Positions 33,444 through 39,788 of a stretch of DNA of 39,788 nucleotides are shown one piece after another. This DNA comes from Spirosoma utsteinense. GTDB taxonomy: Bacteria > Bacteroidota > Bacteroidia > Cytophagales > Spirosomataceae. The position numbers were made by a program, and so were the translations under genes. Position 1 is the first letter of the stretch. Each line of letters begins with the position of its first letter. The notes under the pieces were generated by a model. The model made no database searches. It was given only the letters and a program-made list of their open reading frames with translations, and was not told the origin of the DNA. Where the stretch lies: assembly GCF_014282275.1 (NCBI RefSeq), contig NZ_VFIA01000044.1:1-39788 (forward strand), read 5' to 3'.

Positions 33444-34769
33444 TTAATGAAGGACAACTATTTTCTCGATACCTTCCAGACTGGTCCCTTTTGTTTCGGG
33501 CATGAGCCGGATTACGAACAGGAGTTGCAGTACCATCATGATGGTGAAGAACAGGAAGGTGTTTCCCCCGCCAATATGCTCGGCCAGGTACGGGAAGGTG
33601 AAGGTGATGATAGCCGCCATGAGCCAGTGGGTGAAGCTCCCCAGCGCCTGCCCGCTCGACCGCACTTCGTTCGGAAATATTTCGGAAATAAACACCCAGA
33701 TGACCGCGCCCTGCGAGAAGCCGAAGAAGGCGATATAGCCGAACAGCAGGAGCGGTACGGTCAGGCCACTAAAGTCTTCCACGTAGAAAGCCCGTGCCAC
33801 CAGCGCCAGCGTCACGATCAGGCCGACGGAGCCGATCTTCATGAGCGTCCGGCGACCAAAGCGATCGATGAGGTTCATGGAGATCATCGTGAAGATAAGG
33901 TTGACCAGACCGATACCCGCCGACGACAGCAGGGCCGAACTCTTGCCCAGACCGGTCATTTCAAAGATTCGCGGGGCATAATAGATAATGGCGTTGATAC
34001 CCGATACCTGGTTGAAAACGGCAAACAATACCGCCAGCATAACGGGTGTGCTGTACTGGGACGAAAACAACCGGGCGGCTTTTTGCTGACCTCTGGCGTG
34101 TTGCTGCAGGGCCAGCAGCGTTTCCTCGGCCGTGTCGGGGTCGATCATGTTCAGCACCGTACTGGCTTCGGCGACCTGCCCTTTCACCAGTAGCAGCCAG
34201 CGGGGGCTTTCGGGAATGTTGAGAACGGCGATCAGGAACAGCAGCGAAGGAAACGCCTGAACGCCCAGCATCCAGCGCCACGAATCGGCCGACACACCTT
34301 GCAGAAGGTAATTGGAGAGATAAGCGATCAGGATGCCCAGCACCACATTGAACTGGAACAGACCCACCAGCCGACCGCGCGACTTGGCGGGCGAGATTTC
34401 GGTGATGTACATGGGAGCCGCCACCGACGAAGCACCCACGCCGAGGCCACCCAGAAACCGGAACACGAGGAACAACTCCCAGTTCGTAGCCAGCGCCGAA
34501 CCGACCGACGCGACCAGGTATAGAACGGCAATCCAGAACAGGGTTATCTTACGGCCCAGTTTCTCGGCCGGGATGCCGCCCAGCATGGAACCAAGCACCG
34601 TGCCGATGAGCGCAATGGATACGGTTAGGCCATGCTCCCAGGCGTTCAGATTCCATAACGACTGTAGCGATTGCTCGACGCCGGAGATAACGGCCGTATC
34701 GAAACCGAAGAGAAACCCACCCAGGGCCGCCGTAATCGACCAGAAGAAAATACGTTGATGCTGACTCAT
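33444..34769 (-). CDS. MFS sugar porter, probably fructose/H+ symporter (441 aa)
   Basis: Twelve membrane segments and sugar-porter signatures are seen: GFLFGFDTAVISG (18-30), RFLGGLGVGASS (104-115), RGRLVG (131-136), PESPRWL (186-192) and PETKG near the C-terminus. These fit the XylE/GLUT-type sugar porter family. It is the first gene of the operon after the sensor-regulator, with a promoter and a stem-loop upstream. Import of fructose across the inner membrane is inferred from the adjacent fructokinase-type kinase and GH32 enzyme. Confidence 0.94.
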   Translation of the reverse strand: MSQHQRIFFWSITAALGGFLFGFDTAVISGVEQSLQSLWNLNAWEHGLTVSIALIGTVLGSMLGGIPAEKLGRKITLFWIAVLYLVASVGSALATNWELFLVFRFLGGLGVGASSVAAPMYITEISPAKSRGRLVGLFQFNVVLGILIAYLSNYLLQGVSADSWRWMLGVQAFPSLLFLIAVLNIPESPRWLLLVKGQVAEASTVLNMIDPDTAEETLLALQQHARGQQKAARLFSSQYSTPVMLAVLFAVFNQVSGINAIIYYAPRIFEMTGLGKSSALLSSAGIGLVNLIFTMISMNLIDRFGRRTLMKIGSVGLIVTLALVARAFYVEDFSGLTVPLLLFGYIAFFGFSQGAVIWVFISEIFPNEVRSSGQALGSFTHWLMAAIITFTFPYLAEHIGGGNTFLFFTIMMVLQLLFVIRLMPETKGTSLEGIEKIVVLH

Positions 34770-34770
34770 G

Positions 34771-34814
34771 TTTGACTGACATGAACTGGGTTGTCTGGCA
34801 GTTCATGAGTCAAA
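34771..34814 (-). promoter_or_regulatory. Stem-loop in the leader of the fructan operon
   Basis: ATGAACTG (34781-34788) pairs with CAGTTCAT (34799-34806), and TTTGACT (34771-34777) with AGTCAAA (34808-34814), joined by a small bulge; the loop is 10 nt. It ends just before the porter ATG (34769) and is inside the predicted transcript, so it may hide the ribosome-binding region. Confidence 0.55.
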
Positions 34815-34854
34815 CCTAGCCGGATCTATCGGGGAGGGGCTTGCTGAAATCGCT

Positions 34855-34886
34855 CAAATAAATACAGAAATCGTATTTTACACAAC
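34855..34886 (-). promoter_or_regulatory. Promoter of the fructan operon
   Basis: On the minus strand GTTG (34886-34883) and TTTATTTG (34862-34855) are separated by 20 bp. This fits the TTTG / TAnnTTTG pattern with one mismatch in each element. The predicted transcript starts about 80 bp before the porter ATG and would carry the stem-loop at 34771-34814. Confidence 0.5.
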
Positions 34887-34935
34887 TAACTGATTTACAG
34901 AGATATATTGAAAAGAAAGCAACGGCCACTTTCAG

Positions 34936-34969
34936 TTTTGATACAACGGATTTCGGTTTTGTTTCAACG
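34936..34969 (-). promoter_or_regulatory. Candidate operator: two 13-bp direct repeats, 21 bp apart
   Basis: TTTTGATACAACG (34936-34948) and TTTTGTTTCAACG (34957-34969) match at 11 of 13 positions with a period of 21 bp, two helical turns. They lie about 50 bp upstream of the -33 element of the fructan operon, between it and the sensor-regulator gene. Direct repeats on one face of the helix are the usual target form of AraC-type regulators, so these are the best candidate sites for the neighbouring AraC-domain protein. Confidence 0.6.
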
Positions 34970-34988
34970 CCTTGGGGGCTGGGCGGTC

Positions 34989-37778
34989 CTACGCGCTTAC
35001 CGGTGACTTGCGGTACTCGGAGGGGGTTCGTTTCGTGTGCTGTTTGAAGAAGGTTGTGAAATAGGCGGGCGAGTTGAAGCCGGTTTCCTCAGCAATCTCG
35101 GCAATGGGTTTGTTGGTTTCCCGCAACAGGTACTTCGACTTTTTCAACCGGATCTCGGTGAGGTAATCCATGACGTTCATATCCAGCAGGGCCTGCACTT
35201 TCCGGTAGAGCTGCACCCGCGAGAGCCCCATTTCGCGGCTCAGCATTTCGACCCCGAACGAGGGGTCGCCCAAATGCCGCTCAATGAGCGCCGTCAGTTC
35301 GTTCAGGAACTTCTTCTCATTCCGGTTGCCCAGTTGCGGCAGCAGATCCGAAGCGAAACGCTGTTGCAGTTTCTGGCGGTTGGCCAATGTTGTACGGAGC
35401 GTTTCCAGCAGATAAGTGGTGTTGAACGGCTTGGTGATATAGGCATCGGCACCGGCGCGGGTGCCTTCGATGCGCTGCTCTATCTGCCCTTTTGCCGTCA
35501 GGAGAATAACCGGAATGTGGGAGGTGCGCAGATCGGCCTTGATGCGCTGGGTAAGCTGTAGCCCGTCCATCGTTGGCAGCATGATATCGCTGATGACGAG
35601 GTCAGGAATCGTCTCCAGGGCACGCTCCCACCCTTTTTGCCCGTCTTTTTCAGCAACAATGTCGAATTCCGTACCCAGCCGGTTAGTCAGGAATAGGCGC
35701 AGGTCGTCATTGTCTTCAATAACCAGCAATGTACCGGCCTCCTTACCAGGTTGTGACAGAAATGGCACCACTTCTTCCTCGTCATCAGTTTCTACCAATG
35801 TCCGGTGGCGGGTGGCCGTACTGACCCGTTCGGTCTCGTCGAGGTGGTCGCTGCCCAGGGGCAGTGAAATGGTAAACGTGGTACCCCGCCCTTTCTCGGA
35901 CTGCACGCCAATAGCACCCCGGTGCAGTTCAATAAATTCCATCGACAGCGCCAGCCCTAGTCCTTTGGCGAGGTTATACGGCTGGGTTCCGCTGAAGAAC
36001 AGGTCGAAGGCATGGTCCTTCTCTTCGGGCGTCATTCCCTCACCGTTATCGTCTACCTGAATACGCACCTGCTGATCGACCTGATCGAGCCGAACGTGGA
36101 TATAGCCCCCTTTAGGCGTGTACTTGAACGCATTCGACAGCAGGTTGAACAGCACCTTGTCTAATTTCTCGGCATCGAACCAGACAGGCTGTACCGATCG
36201 GTCGGTTATCAACTGGAGGTCGATACGCTGTTTTTCGGCTTTCCGCTGAAAGTCGGAAATGATGTCCCGTACGAAAGCGGCCAGGTCCTGCTCCGATGCC
36301 CGCAGCCGGAGTTTACCGGCATCGGTCTTCCGCAGATCGAGCATTTGATCGACCAGCCGGAGCAGCCGGTAAGCATTTTTCTGTACCAGGAGCAGGCTGC
36401 TTTTCAGGTCGTAAGGGCTCACGTTTTTCTTGGCCAGCAAGTCCTCGGTAGGCGTCAGGATCAGGCTGAGGGGCGTATTGAACTCGTGGGAGATGTACGA
36501 GTAGAAGCGCAGTTTTTCTTCCGTAGCCAGCCGGGCCTGCTGCGATACCACCTCGATCTGATCTTTCTGTTTCAGAATTTCTTCGTTCTGCTTTTCCAGC
36601 GTCTGGTAGGCATTCTGTTTGGTGCGGAATAAGTAAAGGCCCCAGATAGCCAGCAAAATAGCTACGATCAAACTGCCGAGTGTGATGTAAAGCGTATTCT
36701 TCTGCGAAGCGTAGGTACGGGTGAGGTCATTGATCCGCTGGCTTTGTTTTTCGATGTCGGCCTGCTGCTCAATGACTTTTTCGTTCTGGAGCTTCATAAT
36801 CCGCACGTTCGACGAATCGATGAGGGTGATGGGGAGCCGGTTTTCCCGCCGGAAGGGTTGTTTTTGCAAAATAGCCAGCGCCGTTCGAACGGCTTCCTTG
36901 CCCCCGGTCGGGTAAAGCACGGTGGCATCCAGAATGCCCCGATTCACCAGATCGATACCTTCGTTCGCACCCGGTAGCCCATCGACACCGATAATCTTCA
37001 CCCGGCCTTCGAGCCCGAGCTGCTTGCATACGGCATGAGCTTTTAAGGCGGTGCGGTCGTTCTGGGCAAAAATGAGCTGTATGGCCGGTGTCGTCGTTAA
37101 CAGGCGGGTCAACTCAGCCGCAAACGAGCGCTTGTCCCAGTCACCTTCCAGTTTTTTCACCAGCCGAATGCCGGGAAACGGCCGGATCGCATCAACAAAG
37201 CCCCGATGCCGGTCGTTGTCGGCCGACGAACCCGGCGACTCCCCAATTTCGACCACATTACCGGCGCTCTTCAGCAAAGCCCTGGCGTACACACCCGCCG
37301 TACGTCCTACCTCCACGTTGTTGGCTCCTACATAGGCCGTATATTGATCGGAAGCGGTACGCCGGTCGACAACGATAACCGGAATGCCCTGCTGGTACAC
37401 TTTTTCTACGATGGGGGTAATAGGCTGGGCCGCGTTGGGCGACACGATCAGCAGGTCTATCTCCTGATCGATCAGCTCCTGAATCTGTTGAACCTGCTTG
37501 TTGCTTTGCCCCTGGGCATCCTTGACGATGAACTCTACGTCGGGAGAGAAAGACAGTTCACGGTTCATGCTCTCCAGCATGGTCTTGCGCCAGGTGTCGG
37601 CCTGGGTGCGCTGCGAAAACCCGATCCGAAACGTTTTTTTCTGCGTCGTCAGCTGGCAGCCGCCCATCAGCAGCCATACCATAACCAGCAGAAGCAACGG
37701 TACTTTTCTGCCCACAATAGCCGGATCGCTTCGCCAGCGAGAGCGGCCGGGCATCAATCGGTTTGTGGAAAAGTTCAT
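34989..37778 (-). CDS. Hybrid two-component sensor-regulator with sugar-binding sensor domain (929 aa)
   Basis: Domains in order: signal/lipobox-like leader (VWLLMGGCQL, Cys41), type-1 periplasmic sugar-binding domain (about 48-325), membrane helix (363-384), HisKA with SHEFNTPLSL (His431), HATPase with Asn549, DNGEGM (577-582) and GLGLALS (606-612), receiver with Asp731 in SDIMLPTMDG, and AraC-type DNA-binding domain (about 830-925, ending FKQHTKRTPSEYRK). This is the plan of BT1754 in Bacteroides thetaiotaomicron, whose sensor domain binds fructose. It should activate the downstream fructan operon. The start at 37778 is chosen for its position before the leader; ATGs at 37847 and 37754 are in frame. 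Confidence 0.93.
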   Translation of the reverse strand: MNFSTNRLMPGRSRWRSDPAIVGRKVPLLLLVMVWLLMGGCQLTTQKKTFRIGFSQRTQADTWRKTMLESMNRELSFSPDVEFIVKDAQGQSNKQVQQIQELIDQEIDLLIVSPNAAQPITPIVEKVYQQGIPVIVVDRRTASDQYTAYVGANNVEVGRTAGVYARALLKSAGNVVEIGESPGSSADNDRHRGFVDAIRPFPGIRLVKKLEGDWDKRSFAAELTRLLTTTPAIQLIFAQNDRTALKAHAVCKQLGLEGRVKIIGVDGLPGANEGIDLVNRGILDATVLYPTGGKEAVRTALAILQKQPFRRENRLPITLIDSSNVRIMKLQNEKVIEQQADIEKQSQRINDLTRTYASQKNTLYITLGSLIVAILLAIWGLYLFRTKQNAYQTLEKQNEEILKQKDQIEVVSQQARLATEEKLRFYSYISHEFNTPLSLILTPTEDLLAKKNVSPYDLKSSLLLVQKNAYRLLRLVDQMLDLRKTDAGKLRLRASEQDLAAFVRDIISDFQRKAEKQRIDLQLITDRSVQPVWFDAEKLDKVLFNLLSNAFKYTPKGGYIHVRLDQVDQQVRIQVDDNGEGMTPEEKDHAFDLFFSGTQPYNLAKGLGLALSMEFIELHRGAIGVQSEKGRGTTFTISLPLGSDHLDETERVSTATRHRTLVETDDEEEVVPFLSQPGKEAGTLLVIEDNDDLRLFLTNRLGTEFDIVAEKDGQKGWERALETIPDLVISDIMLPTMDGLQLTQRIKADLRTSHIPVILLTAKGQIEQRIEGTRAGADAYITKPFNTTYLLETLRTTLANRQKLQQRFASDLLPQLGNRNEKKFLNELTALIERHLGDPSFGVEMLSREMGLSRVQLYRKVQALLDMNVMDYLTEIRLKKSKYLLRETNKPIAEIAEETGFNSPAYFTTFFKQHTKRTPSEYRKSPVSA

Positions 37779-37844
37779 ACAAGGAGGAAAGAGTCTACGA
37801 CGGGTGCCGAAACCAATATATAACTTATTGCCCATAAAGTTGAG

Positions 37845-37852
37845 CAAATTTA
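37845..37852 (-). promoter_or_regulatory. -7 element of the sensor-regulator gene
   Basis: TAAATTTG on the minus strand matches TAnnTTTG exactly and would start transcription about 60 bp before the ATG at 37778. The in-frame ATG at 37847 would overlap this element, which argues for the shorter start. Confidence 0.5.
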
Positions 37853-37882
37853 AGCGTTTCGCTCACGTCCTATCGAGGAGAT

Positions 37883-38035
37883 AGTTATAACTAATGTTAT
37901 GCAACCCTTATTATATCCCTTCAGGGCTGAGCAGGATGCTGTATTCAGCCCCGGGGGGCGTAAGCTTTGTAGAAACCTGGACAAGCACGGATTTTTAGCC
38001 CCATCGGTACGTAATCTAAACCTGGTGCGTACCAT
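37883..38035. repeat. Candidate dispersed intergenic repeat
   Basis: The stretch holds a palindrome (AGTTATAACT, 37883-37892), a hairpin (GGGCTGA at 37924-37930 with TCAGCCC at 37945-37951) and a GTAGAAACCTGG / AGCCCC / GGGGCG vocabulary that resembles abundant non-coding repeats I recall from Bacteroidota genomes. This recall is not proof. It contains no convincing reading frame. Confidence 0.4.
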
Positions 38036-38057
38036 CAGTGACTATTGCAAAAGTCGA

Positions 38058-38402
38058 CTAGGCGCTTGACCGAACGGTTTTGACAATAAACTTAGGTAAG
38101 TTTTTCAAAATGGAATCGGGCACAGTAATAGTCTCGCTACCTACCAACACTTTTTCTAGAGGAGCGGCAATATTACTGTTTTGAGCTGTGTCACTTTGAG
38201 GAAAGATGGACCAGGTGAATTGGCTCCTATCTGGAGCACTGGTCTGGCCAGATGCAACTAAAGTAAGTCCACAATTCGGGTCATAGCAGGTACTTTGAGG
38301 GGTTATTGTTTCAACGGGCTTGCAAGGTACTGAGTCGTCATCCTGTTTACAGCTGGCTAACCAACTGACTCGCAGTTGACAACTTAATCTACGAGTAACC
38401 GA
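38058..38402 (-). pseudogene. Lipoprotein frame without start codon
   Basis: Reading from a stop at 38405-38403, the minus-strand frame runs 114 codons to TAG at 38060-38058 with no ATG, GTG or TTG before the lipobox-like SWLASC (Cys at 38351-38349). The mature part (CKQDDDSVPCKPVETITPQS and onward) reads as a genuine lipoprotein of 97 aa with four Cys, a Thr/Ser/Pro-rich linker and a C-terminal VPDSILKNLPKFIV. The hydrophobic signal region is missing or replaced by LSCQLRVSW. This suggests a 5' deletion or recombination; a frameshift or a non-standard start is possible. Confidence 0.6.
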
Positions 38403-38419
38403 TTATTTTAAGATTCACC

Positions 38420-38443
38420 CCCGCCAGGAGTAGTGTGGGCGGG
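38420..38443. repeat. GC-rich hairpin in intergenic DNA
   Basis: CCCGCC (38420-38425) pairs with GGCGGG (38438-38443) around a 12-nt loop. It stands between the broken lipoprotein frame and the NTF2-like gene. No T-tract follows on either strand. The rest of 38403-38567 shows nothing I recognise. Confidence 0.35.
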
Positions 38444-38567
38444 CGAGCTTGTACATTGGGAAGAGAAAAAACTACCTACCCTTGAATAAAAAGAGCGTAC
38501 TGGGAAATGAAGAGAAGAGTACCTTGGAGCCACTTATCTAACTAGGCAAGCCATCCTCGTTTTTACT

Positions 38568-39044
38568 ATGAAAAAGCTACTAGTAGCCCTAACCGCACTG
38601 TTGGGCCTGGCATCTCACTCAATAATTGCCCAACAGACGAACCAAAATTCTACTCAGGAACTCATCAAATCCGTTATTAGCAACTATGAACAAGCTTGGA
38701 ACCGTCATGATGCGAGAGCCTTAGCGGAGCAATACCATACCGATGCTACGTGGGTCAACTGGTTTGGAGCCTATTACAAAGGCCGCGCAGAAATTGAGAA
38801 GCATTATCTAACTACCCATAGTACCTATTTTAAAGCGACTCATTTTACTACCCGTTCTATTGAAGATATCACGTTGGTCAAGCCCGATATGGCCCTGGTT
38901 CATGTTCGAACGGATCTCAGTGGCGATGAGCGCTATCCTGGGCAAACCTTCCGATTTCGCCGAACGATTCTATTAACTAACAAGGAGGGTGGTTGGCGAA
39001 TTTTAGCGGGCCAAAATGCGAAGCTCAATGAAGGAATTGACTAA
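38568..39044 (+). CDS. Exported NTF2-like protein, SgcJ/EcaC family (158 aa)
   Basis: A signal peptide (MKKLLVALTALLGLASHSIIAQ) precedes one SnoaL/NTF2-like domain of about 125 residues: ISNYEQAWNRHDARALAEQYHTDATWVNWFG at its start, then YKGRAEIEKHY, and a final strand GGWRILAGQNAKL. The family is labelled SgcJ/EcaC 'oxidoreductase', but this domain mostly serves as a small-molecule pocket, and no catalytic role can be assigned. The product should be periplasmic. It lies in the AT-richer end of the window and has no obvious operon partner. Confidence 0.88.
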   Translation: MKKLLVALTALLGLASHSIIAQQTNQNSTQELIKSVISNYEQAWNRHDARALAEQYHTDATWVNWFGAYYKGRAEIEKHYLTTHSTYFKATHFTTRSIEDITLVKPDMALVHVRTDLSGDERYPGQTFRFRRTILLTNKEGGWRILAGQNAKLNEGID

Positions 39045-39158
39045 GTTGTGCTGAAAAAACTGGAATGTATTAGTTCATCTACTTTACGTAATTGCACTTA
39101 TATAACAACACTATTTCAACTTTACTGGTACTAACTGAAAGATTACATAATCGAATTT

Positions 39159-39539
39159 ATGAGACTGCTCACTGCCTTTTTCTCGCTACTCTTTATTCTG
39201 AAATTTGCTACTTTTTCTGGAGCACAAAACAGAATCGATAAGTACTGCTTGCTAATTAATGAAACTGCTAACAAACCAATCGAGGCAAAAGCCAGAATCA
39301 GACTTTCCATTGGAATCGAAAAATCATTATTTGACTTTAAAGATAGTACCATAGTGATGCAGCTGGCAGAGGTGGATCAACGAACTACGTTAATTGATGC
39401 CTTTAACTACTTAGCTCAATTAGGTTGGGAATATGTTGGCCTGAGTGCTACCATGAATCCTAGCGACCCACTTAGATATGAGAGCATCGGCCAGCAATAT
39501 TTATTTAAGCGCACGTTTGACCGGTCAGAGTTAAAATGA
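39159..39539 (+). CDS. Small exported protein of unknown function (126 aa)
   Basis: A signal peptide (MRLLTAFFSLLFILKFATFSGAQ) is followed by a ~100-residue domain with the phrase ALxYLAQLGWEYVGLSAT type sequence (DAFNYLAQLGWEYVG) and a final YLFKRTF. The 'LNxLGxxGWE' layout is common in small Bacteroidota proteins of unknown role. Codon use is AT-rich, like the surrounding end region. I do not recognise a family. Confidence 0.7.
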   Translation: MRLLTAFFSLLFILKFATFSGAQNRIDKYCLLINETANKPIEAKARIRLSIGIEKSLFDFKDSTIVMQLAEVDQRTTLIDAFNYLAQLGWEYVGLSATMNPSDPLRYESIGQQYLFKRTFDRSELK

Positions 39540-39664
39540 AGCGGCTTTTAGGACTATTTGTATGGATGACTTTAGAAAAAATTATTCGCTTTATGTTTAT
39601 ATTCCATTTACATACTTTGAGTTATAGAACGCTACTATGGAAAGTACAACTGTTTTTCATCTAG
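39536..39664 (+). CDS. Possible small hydrophobic peptide overlapping by ATGA (42 aa)
   Basis: The ATG overlaps the stop codon of the previous gene (ATGA). The 42-codon frame is hydrophobic and basic (MKRLLGLFVWMTLEKIIRF). The overlap favours coupling, but AT-rich DNA makes chance frames common, so the call is weak. From 39665 to the window end I see nothing coding. Confidence 0.25.
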   Translation: MKRLLGLFVWMTLEKIIRFMFIFHLHTLSYRTLLWKVQLFFI

Positions 39665-39788
39665 TCTATGGTAAATAATACTAAATCAGATTGATGATGA
39701 CGTATTTTTGATGTACGGAAAACAACTTAACGCGATGACTTTGCCTGAATCAGCAAATAAGTCTTCTACAATCGCTTGAATTCGAGCT

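Noticed and set aside
33120..34193. Long plus-strand open frame (357 codons) across the kinase and sugar porter genes
   Set aside because: It spans two well-supported genes on the other strand and its translation is rich in Gly, His, Gln and Asp with no hydrophobic core, as shadows are.

Overview
The window looks like chromosomal DNA from an aerobic Bacteroidota of the Cytophagales, most like Spirosoma or a close relative; the genus is inferred from gene style and was not tested. Supporting signs are a type IX secretion (gliding-type) C-terminal sorting domain, a SusC/SusD pair, a hybrid two-component system with an AraC output domain, and several promoters of the Bacteroidota form TAnnTTTG with weak Shine-Dalgarno sequences. 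The length (39.8 kb) and a pUC-like polylinker string at the last bases (GAATTCGAGCT) raise the possibility of a fosmid-type clone. I saw no rRNA, tRNA, CRISPR array or intact insertion sequence.

Layout. 1-976: 3' end of a very GC-rich secreted adhesin-like protein. 1.0-4.0 kb (minus strand): GNAT-like protein, YebC and diaminopimelate decarboxylase. 4.0-8.5 kb (plus): PhoD-like phosphatase, a BIME-like inverted-repeat element, NagB-type deaminase, an AzgA-like purine permease and an exported MTA/SAH nucleosidase; the last two could form an adenine-salvage pair. 8.6-10.4 kb: GH1-like glycosidase and a small lipoprotein. 10.4-12.5 kb (minus): esterase, SGNH hydrolase and DinB/YfiT-type protein. 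12.5-15.4 kb (minus): methionine operon met17-metX behind a SAM-I riboswitch. 15.5 kb: DUF721/DciA-like protein.

15.9-19.6 kb (minus): four-gene operon of a polyprenyl-phosphate-type GT2, an overlapping NodB-type deacetylase, a GT87-like membrane transferase and a methyltransferase. Its logic resembles the ArnC/ArnD/ArnT route of lipid-linked sugar modification. 19.7-21.8 kb (plus): KirBac-type potassium channel and LD-carboxypeptidase. 21.9-24.2 kb is sparse: a coiled-coil protein, a DUF1304 membrane protein and a 5'-truncated GT39-like fragment. 24.2-25.8 kb: SulP anion transporter with STAS domain, followed by a MITE-like element.

25.9-37.8 kb (all minus): a complete fructan utilisation locus. 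A sensor-regulator (periplasmic sugar-binding domain, histidine kinase, receiver, AraC domain) precedes a sugar porter, a fructokinase-type kinase, SusC, SusD and a GH32 fructanase. Between the regulator and the operon lies a promoter with two 13-bp direct repeats 21 bp apart, which look like its operator. The enzymes would release fructose at the cell surface or in the periplasm, SusCD would import oligomers across the outer membrane, the porter would carry fructose inward and the kinase would phosphorylate it.

37.9-39.8 kb: an AT-richer accessory end with a dispersed-repeat candidate, a lipoprotein reading frame with no start codon, an NTF2-like secreted protein and a small secreted protein of unknown function.
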